From Olivibacter jilunii (GTDB taxonomy: Bacteria; Bacteroidota; Bacteroidia; Sphingobacteriales; Sphingobacteriaceae), in the NCBI RefSeq assembly GCF_900607235.1, contig NZ_LR027850.1:186001-250000 (forward strand): DNA of 64,000 bases, in the 5' to 3' direction. Positions 36,407 through 45,098 of this stretch are shown here, in pieces. Position 1 is the stretch's first letter. Each line of letters begins with the position of its first letter. The notes under the pieces are model-generated. The model searched no databases and was not told the DNA's origin. It saw only the letters and a list, made by a program, of their open reading frames with translations. A program made the translations under genes and the position numbers.

Positions 36407-37843
36407 ATGGACAGTTCGAAAAGTTTGGTGTTGAAAGGAATTTTTTGGAATGGCGCGCAACTGGTAATTAATCAATCTTTTGCATTTATAGTTAAACTAA
36501 TATTAGCTAAATTGTTATTGCCAGAACAATTTGGGCTAATAGGCATGGCCGCGGTTTTCACCGGATTTGTACAAGTGCTTACCGATTTGGGGTTTGGTGC
36601 AGCCTTAATTCAGAGAAAAGAGGAGGACTTAAAGCCCGTGCATTTTCATACCGCATTTTGGACAGGATTGTTATGGTCAATCGCCTTGTTTCTTCTGATG
36701 AGTTTTGTGATCGCTCCGCTAGCTGTCGAGTTCTACCATGAAGAGCGGTTAAGGTTGTTGATTCCTGTGATCAGTTTAGGTATTCTTTTTACTCCCATCA
36801 ACTTGGTTAATAAAGCTCAGCTATCTAAAAAGATGGAATTTAAAAAAATTGCCAGTATAGAAGGAGCCGCTAATATAGTGGCAGGCATTCTCTCTATTAT
36901 TCTTGCATTTGCCGGAGCGGGGGTATGGTCATTAGCTTTCAATTCTTTTGCTATGGTAACTTTTGCTATCCCTTTTTACTTCAAAGCCACAAATTGGCGT
37001 CCGAAATTTCAATGGAATAGGCAGGCGTTTAAGGATGTGTTCGGATTTGGTGTGCTTGCGTCTGGCACGAATCTCGTGAACTACATTATCAACAATATTG
37101 ATTACCTGCTAATTGGAAAATTTCTTTCAGCGGCATTGTTAGGCGCATATTCTTTCGCCTTTGTATTAACCGATTTGTTTAGAAGCCGCTTGATGGCGGT
37201 TATAAACAATGTAATGTACCCACTTTATGGTAAGAAGCAGTCGGAACCAGCAGCCATTAAAAAGTATTATCTAAAAGTAGTAAGCTACAATTGTATCATT
37301 GTATTTCCGGTCATGTTGTTGTTTTTTACCTTAGCAGAACCGTTTGTATTGAATTTTTTTGGTGAGAAGTGGCATGCCTCCATTATCCCTTTACAGATAT
37401 TAGCTGCCTCAATTATGATTCAGATGCTAGTAAATAGCAATACTGTTTTGATACGAGCCTTAGGTCGGCCGGGCTTGGAAATGAGGCTTCAAATCATTAA
37501 GGCAGTCGTTTATATCCCGTCGCTTGCTTATGGTGTTTATGCTGGGGGGATTATTGGTGCTTCTTGGGCAGTATTTTTCAACAAAATATTTAATGTGATC
37601 GTTGCGCAGTATGCCTTTAGGTACCTGCTGGATCTGAAAATAAGCACATTGGAATTGTTAAGTGAGGTGAAAGCAGCTGTGATTGGTTCGTTAATAGCTT
37701 ATGGAATCGGGTTTTTGTTACTCAATATAGCACATATGAATTTCGTTGCAGTGGCTATAGTCATGGTAGCCGTTTTTGCTGGCGTAATATATAAGATGGT
37801 AGGTCAGGAGTTAATGTTACATCTGAAACCTCAAAAGAAGTAA
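36407..37843 (+). CDS. Wzx-type oligosaccharide flippase (WzxC-like)
   Basis: 478 residues with about 12-14 hydrophobic helices, no signal peptide. The N-terminal KGIFWNGAQLVINQSFAFIVKLILAKLLLPEQFGLIGMA and the segment GFGAALIQRKE are typical of the WzxC/polysaccharide-export branch of the MOP superfamily. It would flip the undecaprenyl-linked repeat unit to the periplasm for Wzy polymerisation. It is the first gene of the EPS group after fcl. A near-palindrome TGTATAATTTACACA lies about 117 nt upstream. Confidence 0.92.
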   Translation: MDSSKSLVLKGIFWNGAQLVINQSFAFIVKLILAKLLLPEQFGLIGMAAVFTGFVQVLTDLGFGAALIQRKEEDLKPVHFHTAFWTGLLWSIALFLLMSFVIAPLAVEFYHEERLRLLIPVISLGILFTPINLVNKAQLSKKMEFKKIASIEGAANIVAGILSIILAFAGAGVWSLAFNSFAMVTFAIPFYFKATNWRPKFQWNRQAFKDVFGFGVLASGTNLVNYIINNIDYLLIGKFLSAALLGAYSFAFVLTDLFRSRLMAVINNVMYPLYGKKQSEPAAIKKYYLKVVSYNCIIVFPVMLLFFTLAEPFVLNFFGEKWHASIIPLQILAASIMIQMLVNSNTVLIRALGRPGLEMRLQIIKAVVYIPSLAYGVYAGGIIGASWAVFFNKIFNVIVAQYAFRYLLDLKISTLELLSEVKAAVIGSLIAYGIGFLLLNIAHMNFVAVAIVMVAVFAGVIYKMVGQELMLHLKPQKK

Positions 37844-37863
37844 AATATATTCATGCTGATCAA

Positions 37864-38763
37864 ATGAAAGAACTATCAATAACCTTTGTTTCTATTATAA
37901 TTCCTACTTATAGGGATTGGCCGAGGCTTGCGTTATGTATCAGCCATCTGAAGAAGCAATCTTGGCCAACGTCAAACTTTGAAGTGATTGTTGTTAATAA
38001 TGATCCAAATGATTTTGTACCATCCTCGATTATGAACGATTTACCGCAGAACTTCAGTATTATAAATGAACAAAAATCCGGGTCATATGCAGCACGTAAT
38101 GCCGGCATTCAATTAGCAAAGGGCAATATCCTTGGATTTACGGATTCAGACTGTATACCTGATAAAGATTGGATAAGGAATGCGGTTACGCTATTTAATG
38201 CCAAAGCATGTGATCGAATTGGAGGTGCTATTGAAATCTTTTATGATAATGAAGAAAAACCGACGGATGCGGAACTTTACGAGAAGGTGTTCGCCTTTAA
38301 ACAAGCCGAGACAGTAAATGCTAGTGGTGCTTGTGTAACGGGGAATATGTTCAGTTATCGTTATGTTTTCGATAAGATAGGACTTTTTAACGAGACGTTA
38401 TTTTCAGGAGGCGATTATGAGTGGGCCCGGCGCGCGTCAGATGCGGGCTTTTCTATCATATATGGCGAAGATGTAAAGATATTTCACCCTGCGAGAAAGT
38501 CAATGCAGGAGTTGATAAAAAAAGCAAAAAGGGTTGGAGGAGGGACGGCTCATCAGTTACTTGGGGCAAAAGGCGCTGCTATTAGAGATTATCTGAATAC
38601 TTTTGAACCCTCACGATATGCCTTGCATATGCTTAGACTTTACGGAGGAGAACTTTCCTTATGGCAAAGGCTGAAAGTATTTGGTTTACGTCTATATATA
38701 AAACATACAATGAACTTAGAAAAGATGAAAGTTGTATTTGGAAAGAAGGCGAATAGAGAATAA
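37864..38763 (+). CDS. Family 2 glycosyltransferase
   Basis: 299 residues with a GT-A fold: VSIIIPTYRDWPRL at the N-terminus, GSYAARNAGIQLAKG, and the metal-binding DSDC motif in GFTDSDCIPDKDWI near residue 94. FSGGDYEWARRASDAGF fits the acceptor-side ED-x-W-like block. It starts 20 nt after wzx, consistent with one operon. The sugar donor is unknown. Confidence 0.92.
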   Translation: MKELSITFVSIIIPTYRDWPRLALCISHLKKQSWPTSNFEVIVVNNDPNDFVPSSIMNDLPQNFSIINEQKSGSYAARNAGIQLAKGNILGFTDSDCIPDKDWIRNAVTLFNAKACDRIGGAIEIFYDNEEKPTDAELYEKVFAFKQAETVNASGACVTGNMFSYRYVFDKIGLFNETLFSGGDYEWARRASDAGFSIIYGEDVKIFHPARKSMQELIKKAKRVGGGTAHQLLGAKGAAIRDYLNTFEPSRYALHMLRLYGGELSLWQRLKVFGLRLYIKHTMNLEKMKVVFGKKANRE

Positions 38764-38802
38764 AGTATGCTGGGTTAATTTTTGAAATTTATCCAGCATA
38801 CT
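38764..38802. terminator. Bidirectional terminator between convergent genes
   Basis: AGTATGCTGG (38764-38773) and CCAGCATACT (38793-38802) form a perfect 10-bp stem across an AT-rich loop of 19 nt. It lies in the 50-nt gap between the GT2 gene and the phosphohexomutase gene, with T-rich tracts on both sides. Confidence 0.7.
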
Positions 38803-38813
38803 ACTTTATTATT

Positions 38814-40553
38814 CTACTTTAATAAAGTATTCATCATTTCCTCAATTTTACGGTCTAGCGCTTCGCTGACTTCTTGATAGTTTTCCAAGGTGTCCAATGG
38901 GAGTTTGGCGCTGCAATAAAACTTAATCTTTGGCTCAGTCCCAGATGGTCGAGCGGAAACAACACTTCCGTCTGATAACACAAACTGAAGTACGTCTGAT
39001 TTTGGCAGCGCGAGGGAATCTTGTTTTTTTGTTATCAGATCAGTGCTTATCCCGTTTTCGTAGTCTTTTAATAAGGCGACGGTACTACCACCTAATACTC
39101 TTGGCGTCTCTGTTCGTAATTTTTGCATCATCAATTTAATCTCTTCTGCACCGCTTTGACCTTTTTTCGTTAAAGAAACGAGCTTCTCTTTATAGAAACC
39201 ATGCTTTATATACAAGTCAACTAATGCCTCAAAGAGCGATTTCCCTTGATTTTTATAATAAGCGGTCATTTCGGCAATAAAAGCACACGATACGACAGCA
39301 TCTTTATCTCTCACTAAATCACCAACAAGATAACCATAGCTTTCTTCTCCGCCTACAAGAAATTTCTCCTTATGCAGAAGTTTGGTCATCAATTCACCTA
39401 TGTATTTAAATCCTGTTAGCACTTCATAGCACTGTACACCGTGGCTGAGAGAAATATCACTTATTAAATTCGTTGTAACAATCGTTTTGCAAGTGTAATC
39501 AGTTTGTGCTAGACTCCCTTCGTCTTTCTTGGAGCTTAAAACATAATCTACCAAAAGGGAGCCGATCTGATTTCCGTTCAATAGTTGAAAATCTCCTTTT
39601 AAATTTTTTACCGCAACGCCAACTCGATCGGCATCGGGATCCGTAGCTAAAAGTAAATCTGCATCTAGTCTAACGGCCTCTTGCAGGCCTATGGACATCG
39701 CTTCTTCCTCCTCAGGATTTGGATAAACAACGGTCGGAAAATTTCCGTCGGGAATTGCTTGCAATTCAACAGTGGACACATTTTTAAAGCCCCATTTGGC
39801 CAGCACTTTCGGAACCAGGGTGATTCCTGTTCCGTGGATAGGTGAGTAAACGATCTTAAGGTCCCCTTGTTTTGTGATAATATTTGGCCTTAATGATAAA
39901 GCAGCCAGTTTATTAATATAGAGGTGGTCTATTTCCTCATCAATCTTCCGAATAAGCTCTGACTTCCTTGCAAATTTTACGTCATCGATTGACAAAGCAT
40001 TTACTTCCCCTATTACATTTTTGTCGTGAGGTGCTATCATTTGACCACCGTCACTCCAGTAAGCTTTATAGCCGTTATATTCTTTTGGATTATGTGAAGC
40101 CGTTATCATAACACCGCTTTGGCAGGCAAGCTCTCGGATGGCAAACGATAATTCGGGCGTAGGCCTTAATGCTGAAAAAAGGTATACCTGAATGTTGTTT
40201 GCTGAAAAAACATCAGCCACTGTCTGAGCAAATAAGGATGAAGAATTACGGCTATCGTAACTTACGACGACTTTTATTGCTTGATTTGGGTAAGTTTTCT
40301 GTAAATAGTTGGACAAGCCTTGTGTGGCTTTTCCAACCGTGTAAATGTTCATTCTATTTGTGCCCACGCCCATAACACCTCTGAGGCCTCCTGTGCCGAA
40401 CGACAGATCTTTGTAGAAAGCATCGTTTAACTCTTCGATATTATTTTGGAGGATTAGGTCCTTGATAGCACTTTTTGTTTCTGTGTCATAATTGCCGTTC
40501 AGCCACTGCTGAACTTTTTTTTCGATGGATAATTCTAAGCCGTTAATTGTCAT
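38814..40553 (-). CDS. Phosphohexomutase (phosphoglucomutase/phosphomannomutase)
   Basis: About 579 residues from ATG 40553 (MTINGLEL); the longer frame adds 25 non-conserved residues. The catalytic phosphoserine is in MITASHNPKEYNGYK, the metal-binding DPDADR in ATDPDADRVG, and the sugar-binding GGEESYGY and phosphate-binding RPSGTEPKIKFY are intact. The length and SHNP context fit the PgcA-like alpha-phosphoglucomutase branch, but a phosphomannomutase role (feeding ManC) cannot be excluded. It is the last gene of the minus-strand island and supplies hexose-1-phosphates for EPS synthesis. Confidence 0.93.
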   Translation of the reverse strand: MTINGLELSIEKKVQQWLNGNYDTETKSAIKDLILQNNIEELNDAFYKDLSFGTGGLRGVMGVGTNRMNIYTVGKATQGLSNYLQKTYPNQAIKVVVSYDSRNSSSLFAQTVADVFSANNIQVYLFSALRPTPELSFAIRELACQSGVMITASHNPKEYNGYKAYWSDGGQMIAPHDKNVIGEVNALSIDDVKFARKSELIRKIDEEIDHLYINKLAALSLRPNIITKQGDLKIVYSPIHGTGITLVPKVLAKWGFKNVSTVELQAIPDGNFPTVVYPNPEEEEAMSIGLQEAVRLDADLLLATDPDADRVGVAVKNLKGDFQLLNGNQIGSLLVDYVLSSKKDEGSLAQTDYTCKTIVTTNLISDISLSHGVQCYEVLTGFKYIGELMTKLLHKEKFLVGGEESYGYLVGDLVRDKDAVVSCAFIAEMTAYYKNQGKSLFEALVDLYIKHGFYKEKLVSLTKKGQSGAEEIKLMMQKLRTETPRVLGGSTVALLKDYENGISTDLITKKQDSLALPKSDVLQFVLSDGSVVSARPSGTEPKIKFYCSAKLPLDTLENYQEVSEALDRKIEEMMNTLLK

Positions 40554-40651
40554 AGGTAAATCAATATGTATCTTAAAGCGGTATAACAGGTACGCACGAA
40601 ATGCGAAACCCCGATATAAAAGTAACAAAAGCTCTTAAAAAACGAAAGCCG

Positions 40652-41035
40652 TTAAGATTTTTTCGGCTCTTGTTTTACTTGGTTAACCAGGAGACGATTA
40701 TACTCCTCTAAAATTCTGATGTATTTGTCTTTCCAATAGCTGCTACTAATTTCGGGGCCAGTTTGTGAATCCTCCTCTGACGTTTTTGCTGGCGCTATTA
40801 CTTTTTGAAATTCGTCTTCAGTGAACAATTCAGGGAATTCTTCTGAAAAATCATGTTTCAATGCGCAGCCAATGCGGAAAATGATTTCAGGTTTTAAATT
40901 TTTTTGGTTGAACCAATTGTATATAGATCTTCTATTTACATTTGTCAAACGCGCCAGTTCGCTTATACTGTAACCATTACGCCTGATAATTCTTTCAATA
41001 ATATGGCCATAATGTTTGTCCATAGATGTCTGCAT
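40652..41035 (-). CDS. Small helix-turn-helix regulator (XRE-like)
   Basis: 127 residues. A helix-turn-helix fills residues ~10-60: GYSISELARLTNVNRRSIYN with the second helix and WFNQKNLKPEIIFRIG following. The C-terminal half is acidic and then helical (YWKDKYIRILEEYNRLLVNQ), possibly a dimerisation coiled coil. It sits between the upxY-like gene and the phosphohexomutase on the same strand, with short gaps. This placement suggests it regulates the polysaccharide genes, for example at the operator candidate at 58526, though nothing connects the two directly. Confidence 0.85.
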   Translation of the reverse strand: MQTSMDKHYGHIIERIIRRNGYSISELARLTNVNRRSIYNWFNQKNLKPEIIFRIGCALKHDFSEEFPELFTEDEFQKVIAPAKTSEEDSQTGPEISSSYWKDKYIRILEEYNRLLVNQVKQEPKKS

Positions 41036-41095
41036 TAGGATTAGATTTGCTTGGGTTTATTTTCAAAAATACTCTGATGATTCTTTCATCGGTCG

Positions 41096-41605
41096 TTAAG
41101 CACGTAATAAGTTTTGCTGTGAAACGCTTACTTTAGCTATCAGTGCGCAATTAAATTGCTCTAAAACCATGACGACGGATTTTCCCTTCACCGTTATGAC
41201 CTCTCCCTGCCAATCGGACAAAATACCTGCTCTTACTTTGATGCGATCCCCAGGATTTACTTGATCAAATGAAACGGTTTCTAACCCCTCGTAATTTTTG
41301 GCAACCAAGTTCTTTATCATGTCGATCTCTTCTGGCGTGAGTTTTGCAGGTTTGCCACAGTGATGTACAATATTAACGACACCCGCGGCTTGTTCAACAC
41401 GGCTTTGTTCAAGAGCGCTAACCTGCGCAAATACATAAGATGAAAACAGTGGGATTTCTACTATTTTTTTTCTGTCTGCCCATTGTCTTTTTGTTTTAAT
41501 CAGAGGACAGAAAGATTCAATTCCCTGTTGAAGTAGAAGTTGATTTACTTTTTTCTCCCATTTAGGCCGTGTGTAAATAGCGATCCATTGTCTTTGATTT
41601 CTCAT
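41096..41605 (-). CDS. NusG-family (UpxY-like) transcription antiterminator
   Basis: 169 residues. The NGN domain starts QWIAIYTRPKWEKKVNQLL and includes PLFSSYVFAQV; the C-terminal KOW domain carries PGDRIKVRAGILSDWQGEVI. It lacks the insert and length of a housekeeping NusG. Such paralogues (UpxY in Bacteroides, LoaP, RfaH) let RNA polymerase read through long polysaccharide operons. Unlike the usual UpxY position, this gene is on the opposite strand from the main EPS cluster and leads only a short minus-strand unit, so it may act in trans. Confidence 0.93.
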   Translation of the reverse strand: MRNQRQWIAIYTRPKWEKKVNQLLLQQGIESFCPLIKTKRQWADRKKIVEIPLFSSYVFAQVSALEQSRVEQAAGVVNIVHHCGKPAKLTPEEIDMIKNLVAKNYEGLETVSFDQVNPGDRIKVRAGILSDWQGEVITVKGKSVVMVLEQFNCALIAKVSVSQQNLLRA

Positions 41606-41989
41606 TTTACTAGCTTTGTTATTTGTGCACTATGCTGTCTTTGTAATCACTACAAATGATCAAATTAAGAGTCAAATTTAGCCTCTTGTTGGCGTCTTTT
41701 GGTTGATTTTCATCCTTTTGTAGCATATTTTATGGCTATATGTGCACTTCAGCTCAAATGTTAACGGAATGCCACGGAATTGTGAGAAGAAGCTCCTTTT
41801 TTATGATCAAAGCAGCATGGATAACGCGATTTCCTTATAAATGTGTGAATTAATTCACATTCTTATCTACAGATTTCAAAAGAGGCGCTCTTATTTGGCA
41901 AAGGTGCGTTATACTTGCAGAATATTGAAGGATGGATACATCTGTTTTTCCCAACTACAACTAGAATAACTGTCAAAATTTTACCATGT
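41606..41989. other. Divergent regulatory region between upxY-like gene and GNAT gene
   Basis: About 384 nt without a gene. On the minus strand TAAATTTG (41673-41680) is a perfect TAnnTTTG -7 candidate about 70 nt before the upxY start. An inverted repeat TTTGTA-N5-TACAAA (41640-41656) lies in the resulting leader. The perfect 16-bp palindrome at 41844-41859 is described separately. Confidence 0.4.
41844..41859. promoter_or_regulatory. Perfect CRP-like palindrome TGTGAATTAATTCACA
   Basis: All 16 bases are palindromic and match TGTGA-N6-TCACA fully. It lies ~130 nt upstream of the GNAT gene on plus and ~240 nt upstream of the upxY-like gene on minus. The site resembles the one at 29214 upstream of gldK, so one CRP/FNR-type regulator could act at both. 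Confidence 0.5.
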
Positions 41990-42745
41990 ATGTATGAGGT
42001 TCGGCGTTTAAAAAAGACCGATGTGCGATTAGCCAACGCAATATGCGAATCTTTGAAGTCTGCCTACGATCCTTATGTATCGAGATTCTTTGTTCATCAA
42101 GACGAGGGATATATCAGGTTTTTTCAGTCTATTCTTGATCATCCTGCTTATGCAACTTATTATGTATATGATCAGTTGTCTGACGAGTTATCTGGTTTTG
42201 CATGTTTTCAATTTTTAGAAGGAATTATTTTTTTAAAGCACATTGTTGTCGATAATCGGATGCGTGGAAGCAGAATAGGAACGAAGCTGCTGACCGATGC
42301 CATGGCAGATATTAAACAAACCCTACCCAAAGGCGATTACCTATTTCAACTTCATGTTTTCGAAAGGAACAGCAGGGCCTTAAGTTGGTACTTAAGCATA
42401 GGTATGGAACCTTTAGATTGTACGTACTGGTACGATTTAAGATCATTGACCGATATCAATAGCCCGCTAAATGGTATGAATAAACAGCTTTTCTCGACAC
42501 AAAGGGATAATTTTGGGTTTGAACAAATCTACTATAACGAAAACTATATAGGTACCATACTGGCAAGAAGAACACTGATAGTGAAAAATGAAGACATGCT
42601 TAGCCAACATCCGGTTTTATGCGCTGCGCTGCGACATTTTAAACTTTCTTTTATAGGTTACATTAGTAGTGAGCCGCTCCAATATGAACTGGTAGATACG
42701 GCGTTATTAATGAGCAAGCCGGCAGACCTACTCGTTTTGGCTTAG
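41990..42745 (+). CDS. GNAT-family N-acetyltransferase
   Basis: About 251 residues from ATG 41990 (MYEVRRLKK); the upstream frame looks non-coding. The acetyl-CoA-binding loop is IVVDNRMRGSRIGTKLLTDAM (motif A, with R-x-x-G-S-R-I-G), followed by LHVFERNSRALSWYLSIGMEP, typical motif B. The C-terminal ~100 residues do not match a known family by eye. It may acetylate a sugar precursor or an unrelated substrate. It begins the second plus-strand block of the EPS locus. Confidence 0.85.
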   Translation: MYEVRRLKKTDVRLANAICESLKSAYDPYVSRFFVHQDEGYIRFFQSILDHPAYATYYVYDQLSDELSGFACFQFLEGIIFLKHIVVDNRMRGSRIGTKLLTDAMADIKQTLPKGDYLFQLHVFERNSRALSWYLSIGMEPLDCTYWYDLRSLTDINSPLNGMNKQLFSTQRDNFGFEQIYYNENYIGTILARRTLIVKNEDMLSQHPVLCAALRHFKLSFIGYISSEPLQYELVDTALLMSKPADLLVLA

Positions 42746-43043
42746 CCATTCAAAACCGTGTATCTGTAGTTGATGTGTTAATTCGTGTTATTGTGTGAAA
42801 CTATCTACACAATTTCGTTGATATGCGCTATTTGTTACCATAATAGCTCTGAAATAAGGATTTTATTGTTGATTTAGTAATCTTTGCAGTGGATTTATAC
42901 GATATAAGTTTTGACGGATTTATATCAAGAAAAAATGACCACTGTAAGTGGAATGGCGAAGCTCTTTCTTTTTGTATAAATTGTTCTTTTGCTGAGTTTA
43001 ATAATTTCTTAATCGAAAATTGAACGGTTCAAAGTTATCTGTA
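42746..43043. other. Intergenic region with two inverted repeats
   Basis: Nearly 300 nt without a gene. ATTGTGT-N10-ACACAAT (42790-42813) and GATATAA-N12-TTATATC (42901-42926) are inverted repeats, and GGATTTATA occurs twice around the second one. It likely contains the promoter of the GT2-to-wzy block, but no clean -33/-7 pair was found. Confidence 0.3.
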
Positions 43044-43937
43044 ATGGTCAGTGTAATAATTCCCTGTTTTAATTGTGAGGGCTATCTATCAAGAGCCGTC
43101 GAAAGTGTGTTGAACCAAAAGTACAAGGATTGGGAAATCGTTTTTGTAAATAACAATTCAAGTGATGGCTCACAAAAAATAATCGAAAAGTATGTTAAGC
43201 AGTTTCCTGAAAGGATGTGCTCCGTGTATGAGTATAAAAAAGGTGCAGGCTTTGCTCGTAATACAGGCTTAAATTTGGCAAAAGGCGAATGGATTCAATT
43301 TTTAGATGCGGACGATGAAATTTTGCCAGACAAGCTTCTTGACCAGCTTGAGATAGGAGTGGATGCAGATGTGGTTATTGGGTCCTTCACCCGAGTTTAC
43401 CGTACCAAGATGCGACCATGCAACTTTAAGGTTGTGTCAGGAGATAGTATTTGGAGGTCTTTATTTTTTTCACGAGCTGGGATAACTAGCGCAAACCTAT
43501 ACCGTAAACACTCATTACTCGCAATTGACGGATGGAATACTACTATCAGTTCCTCTCAGGAGTATGACTTGATGTTCCGGCTTCTCAAGAATAATGTCAG
43601 CATAAAAATGAGTGAAAAAATATGCGCAATAATCTATGAAGAACAAAACTCGGTCTCAAGGCCTTCCGATTTAAAAAAAAGACAGAAGATCGGTGAAAAC
43701 TACGTCGAATTACGAGTAAGGATAGCGGAGCACTTGAATGCTATTGGGGGGTGGGACAAAAAATTGCGCAAAGATTTCGCAGTATCAATTTACAATATGT
43801 TATTGGGACTGAGAGGAGCTTCTGTATCAAGTGCCTCAACCAAGATGAGAAGCCTTAACCTTACGGTGCCAATTCAATATAAGGTGCCTTTAATTTTAAA
43901 GCATTATATCAAGCGATTTATCATCAGAAGTATTTAG
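43044..43937 (+). CDS. Family 2 glycosyltransferase
   Basis: About 297 residues from ATG 43044 (MVSVIIPC); a TTG at 43020 would add eight residues. GT-A features: VSVIIPCFNCEGYLSRAVESVLNQ, GAGFARNTGLNLAKG and the DADD metal motif in FLDADDEILPDK. The C-terminal segment is basic and may touch the membrane. It transfers an unknown sugar to the growing repeat unit and is followed after 41 nt by the aminotransferase gene. Confidence 0.92.
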   Translation: MVSVIIPCFNCEGYLSRAVESVLNQKYKDWEIVFVNNNSSDGSQKIIEKYVKQFPERMCSVYEYKKGAGFARNTGLNLAKGEWIQFLDADDEILPDKLLDQLEIGVDADVVIGSFTRVYRTKMRPCNFKVVSGDSIWRSLFFSRAGITSANLYRKHSLLAIDGWNTTISSSQEYDLMFRLLKNNVSIKMSEKICAIIYEEQNSVSRPSDLKKRQKIGENYVELRVRIAEHLNAIGGWDKKLRKDFAVSIYNMLLGLRGASVSSASTKMRSLNLTVPIQYKVPLILKHYIKRFIIRSI

Positions 43938-43978
43938 TGTCATTCAAATAAAAACAAGGATCGAATAATTTCCAGCGT

Positions 43979-45058
43979 ATGATTTATGTTACCCAACCGT
44001 TTATGCCTCCTCTTGACGACTATCTTGCTTATATTAAAGATATTTGGCAGAGGCATTGGCTTACTAACAATGGCCCTCTTGTGAATCATCTTGAACTTCG
44101 CTTAAAACAATACCTTGATGTTGACCATATGGTATTCGTAACAAATGGAACAACTGCGTTACAGATAGGGCTTAAAGCACTTGGAATGAAAGACGAAATC
44201 ATTACCACGCCCTTCTCGTTTGTCGCAACAACTAGTTCACTAGTTTGGGAGCATTGTAAGCCGGTTTTTGTTGATATTGACCCTAAAACCTTAAATATAG
44301 ATCATTCCTTAATTGAAGCGGCCATTACGGAGAAAACAACAGGTATAGTTGCAACTCATGTTTATGGTAATCCTTGTGAGATAGACGAAATACAAAGAAT
44401 AGCGGATAAGTACAACTTGCGCGTTCTCTATGATGCTGCGCACTGTTTTGGGACGAAGTATAAAGGAAAGTCGATTTTTAGTTATGGAGATGCTAGCGCA
44501 CTTAGCTTACATGCAACGAAAATTTTCCATACAATAGAAGGTGGCGCTATATTCACTAAATCCCCTCAACTGTTAAAGAAAATTGCTTATATGCGTAATT
44601 TCGGATTTAGTAACGTAGACGAAGTGTATGACATCGGAATCAACGGCAAAAACTCGGAATTTCATGCTGCCATGGGGCTAGCCAATCTTCCTTATATTGA
44701 TGAGATTATGAATTATCGAAAAACGCTTTATAGCTATTACGATCAAAATTTAAGTACCTTAGAAGCAAAAAGAATCGAAATCAACAAGGACTCAGAATTC
44801 AACTACGCATACTATCCCCTAATTTTTGATTCGGAAGAAACATTAACAAAAAATGTTGCGGAATTAAATAATAACCGGATTTTCCCCAGGCGATATTTTT
44901 ACCCTTCGTTAGCGAATCTGCCATATGTAGGGTCTTCAAACACACCAATCGCAAATGATATAGCCAAGAGGGTACTTTGCTTACCACTTTATCATGAACT
45001 CTCGTTGGAAGAAGTCAATTTTGTATGTCGTATTTTGTTAAGAGTACAGAATAATTAA
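43979..45058 (+). CDS. DegT/DnrJ/EryC1-family sugar aminotransferase
   Basis: 359 residues. The PLP enzyme features are VTNGTTALQIGLKALG, ITTPFSFVATTSSL, the DAAHCFG block and the Schiff-base lysine in SLHATKIFHTIEGGAIF. These enzymes convert keto-sugar nucleotides to amino sugars. The next gene is a WecF-like (Fuc4NAc-transferase-type) protein, which suggests a 4-amino-4,6-dideoxy sugar as the product. Regiochemistry cannot be read from the motifs. Confidence 0.93.
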   Translation: MIYVTQPFMPPLDDYLAYIKDIWQRHWLTNNGPLVNHLELRLKQYLDVDHMVFVTNGTTALQIGLKALGMKDEIITTPFSFVATTSSLVWEHCKPVFVDIDPKTLNIDHSLIEAAITEKTTGIVATHVYGNPCEIDEIQRIADKYNLRVLYDAAHCFGTKYKGKSIFSYGDASALSLHATKIFHTIEGGAIFTKSPQLLKKIAYMRNFGFSNVDEVYDIGINGKNSEFHAAMGLANLPYIDEIMNYRKTLYSYYDQNLSTLEAKRIEINKDSEFNYAYYPLIFDSEETLTKNVAELNNNRIFPRRYFYPSLANLPYVGSSNTPIANDIAKRVLCLPLYHELSLEEVNFVCRILLRVQNN

Positions 45059-45098
45059 AGAAATCGATGTATAAATATTTATGTGAAAAAGAAAAGAT

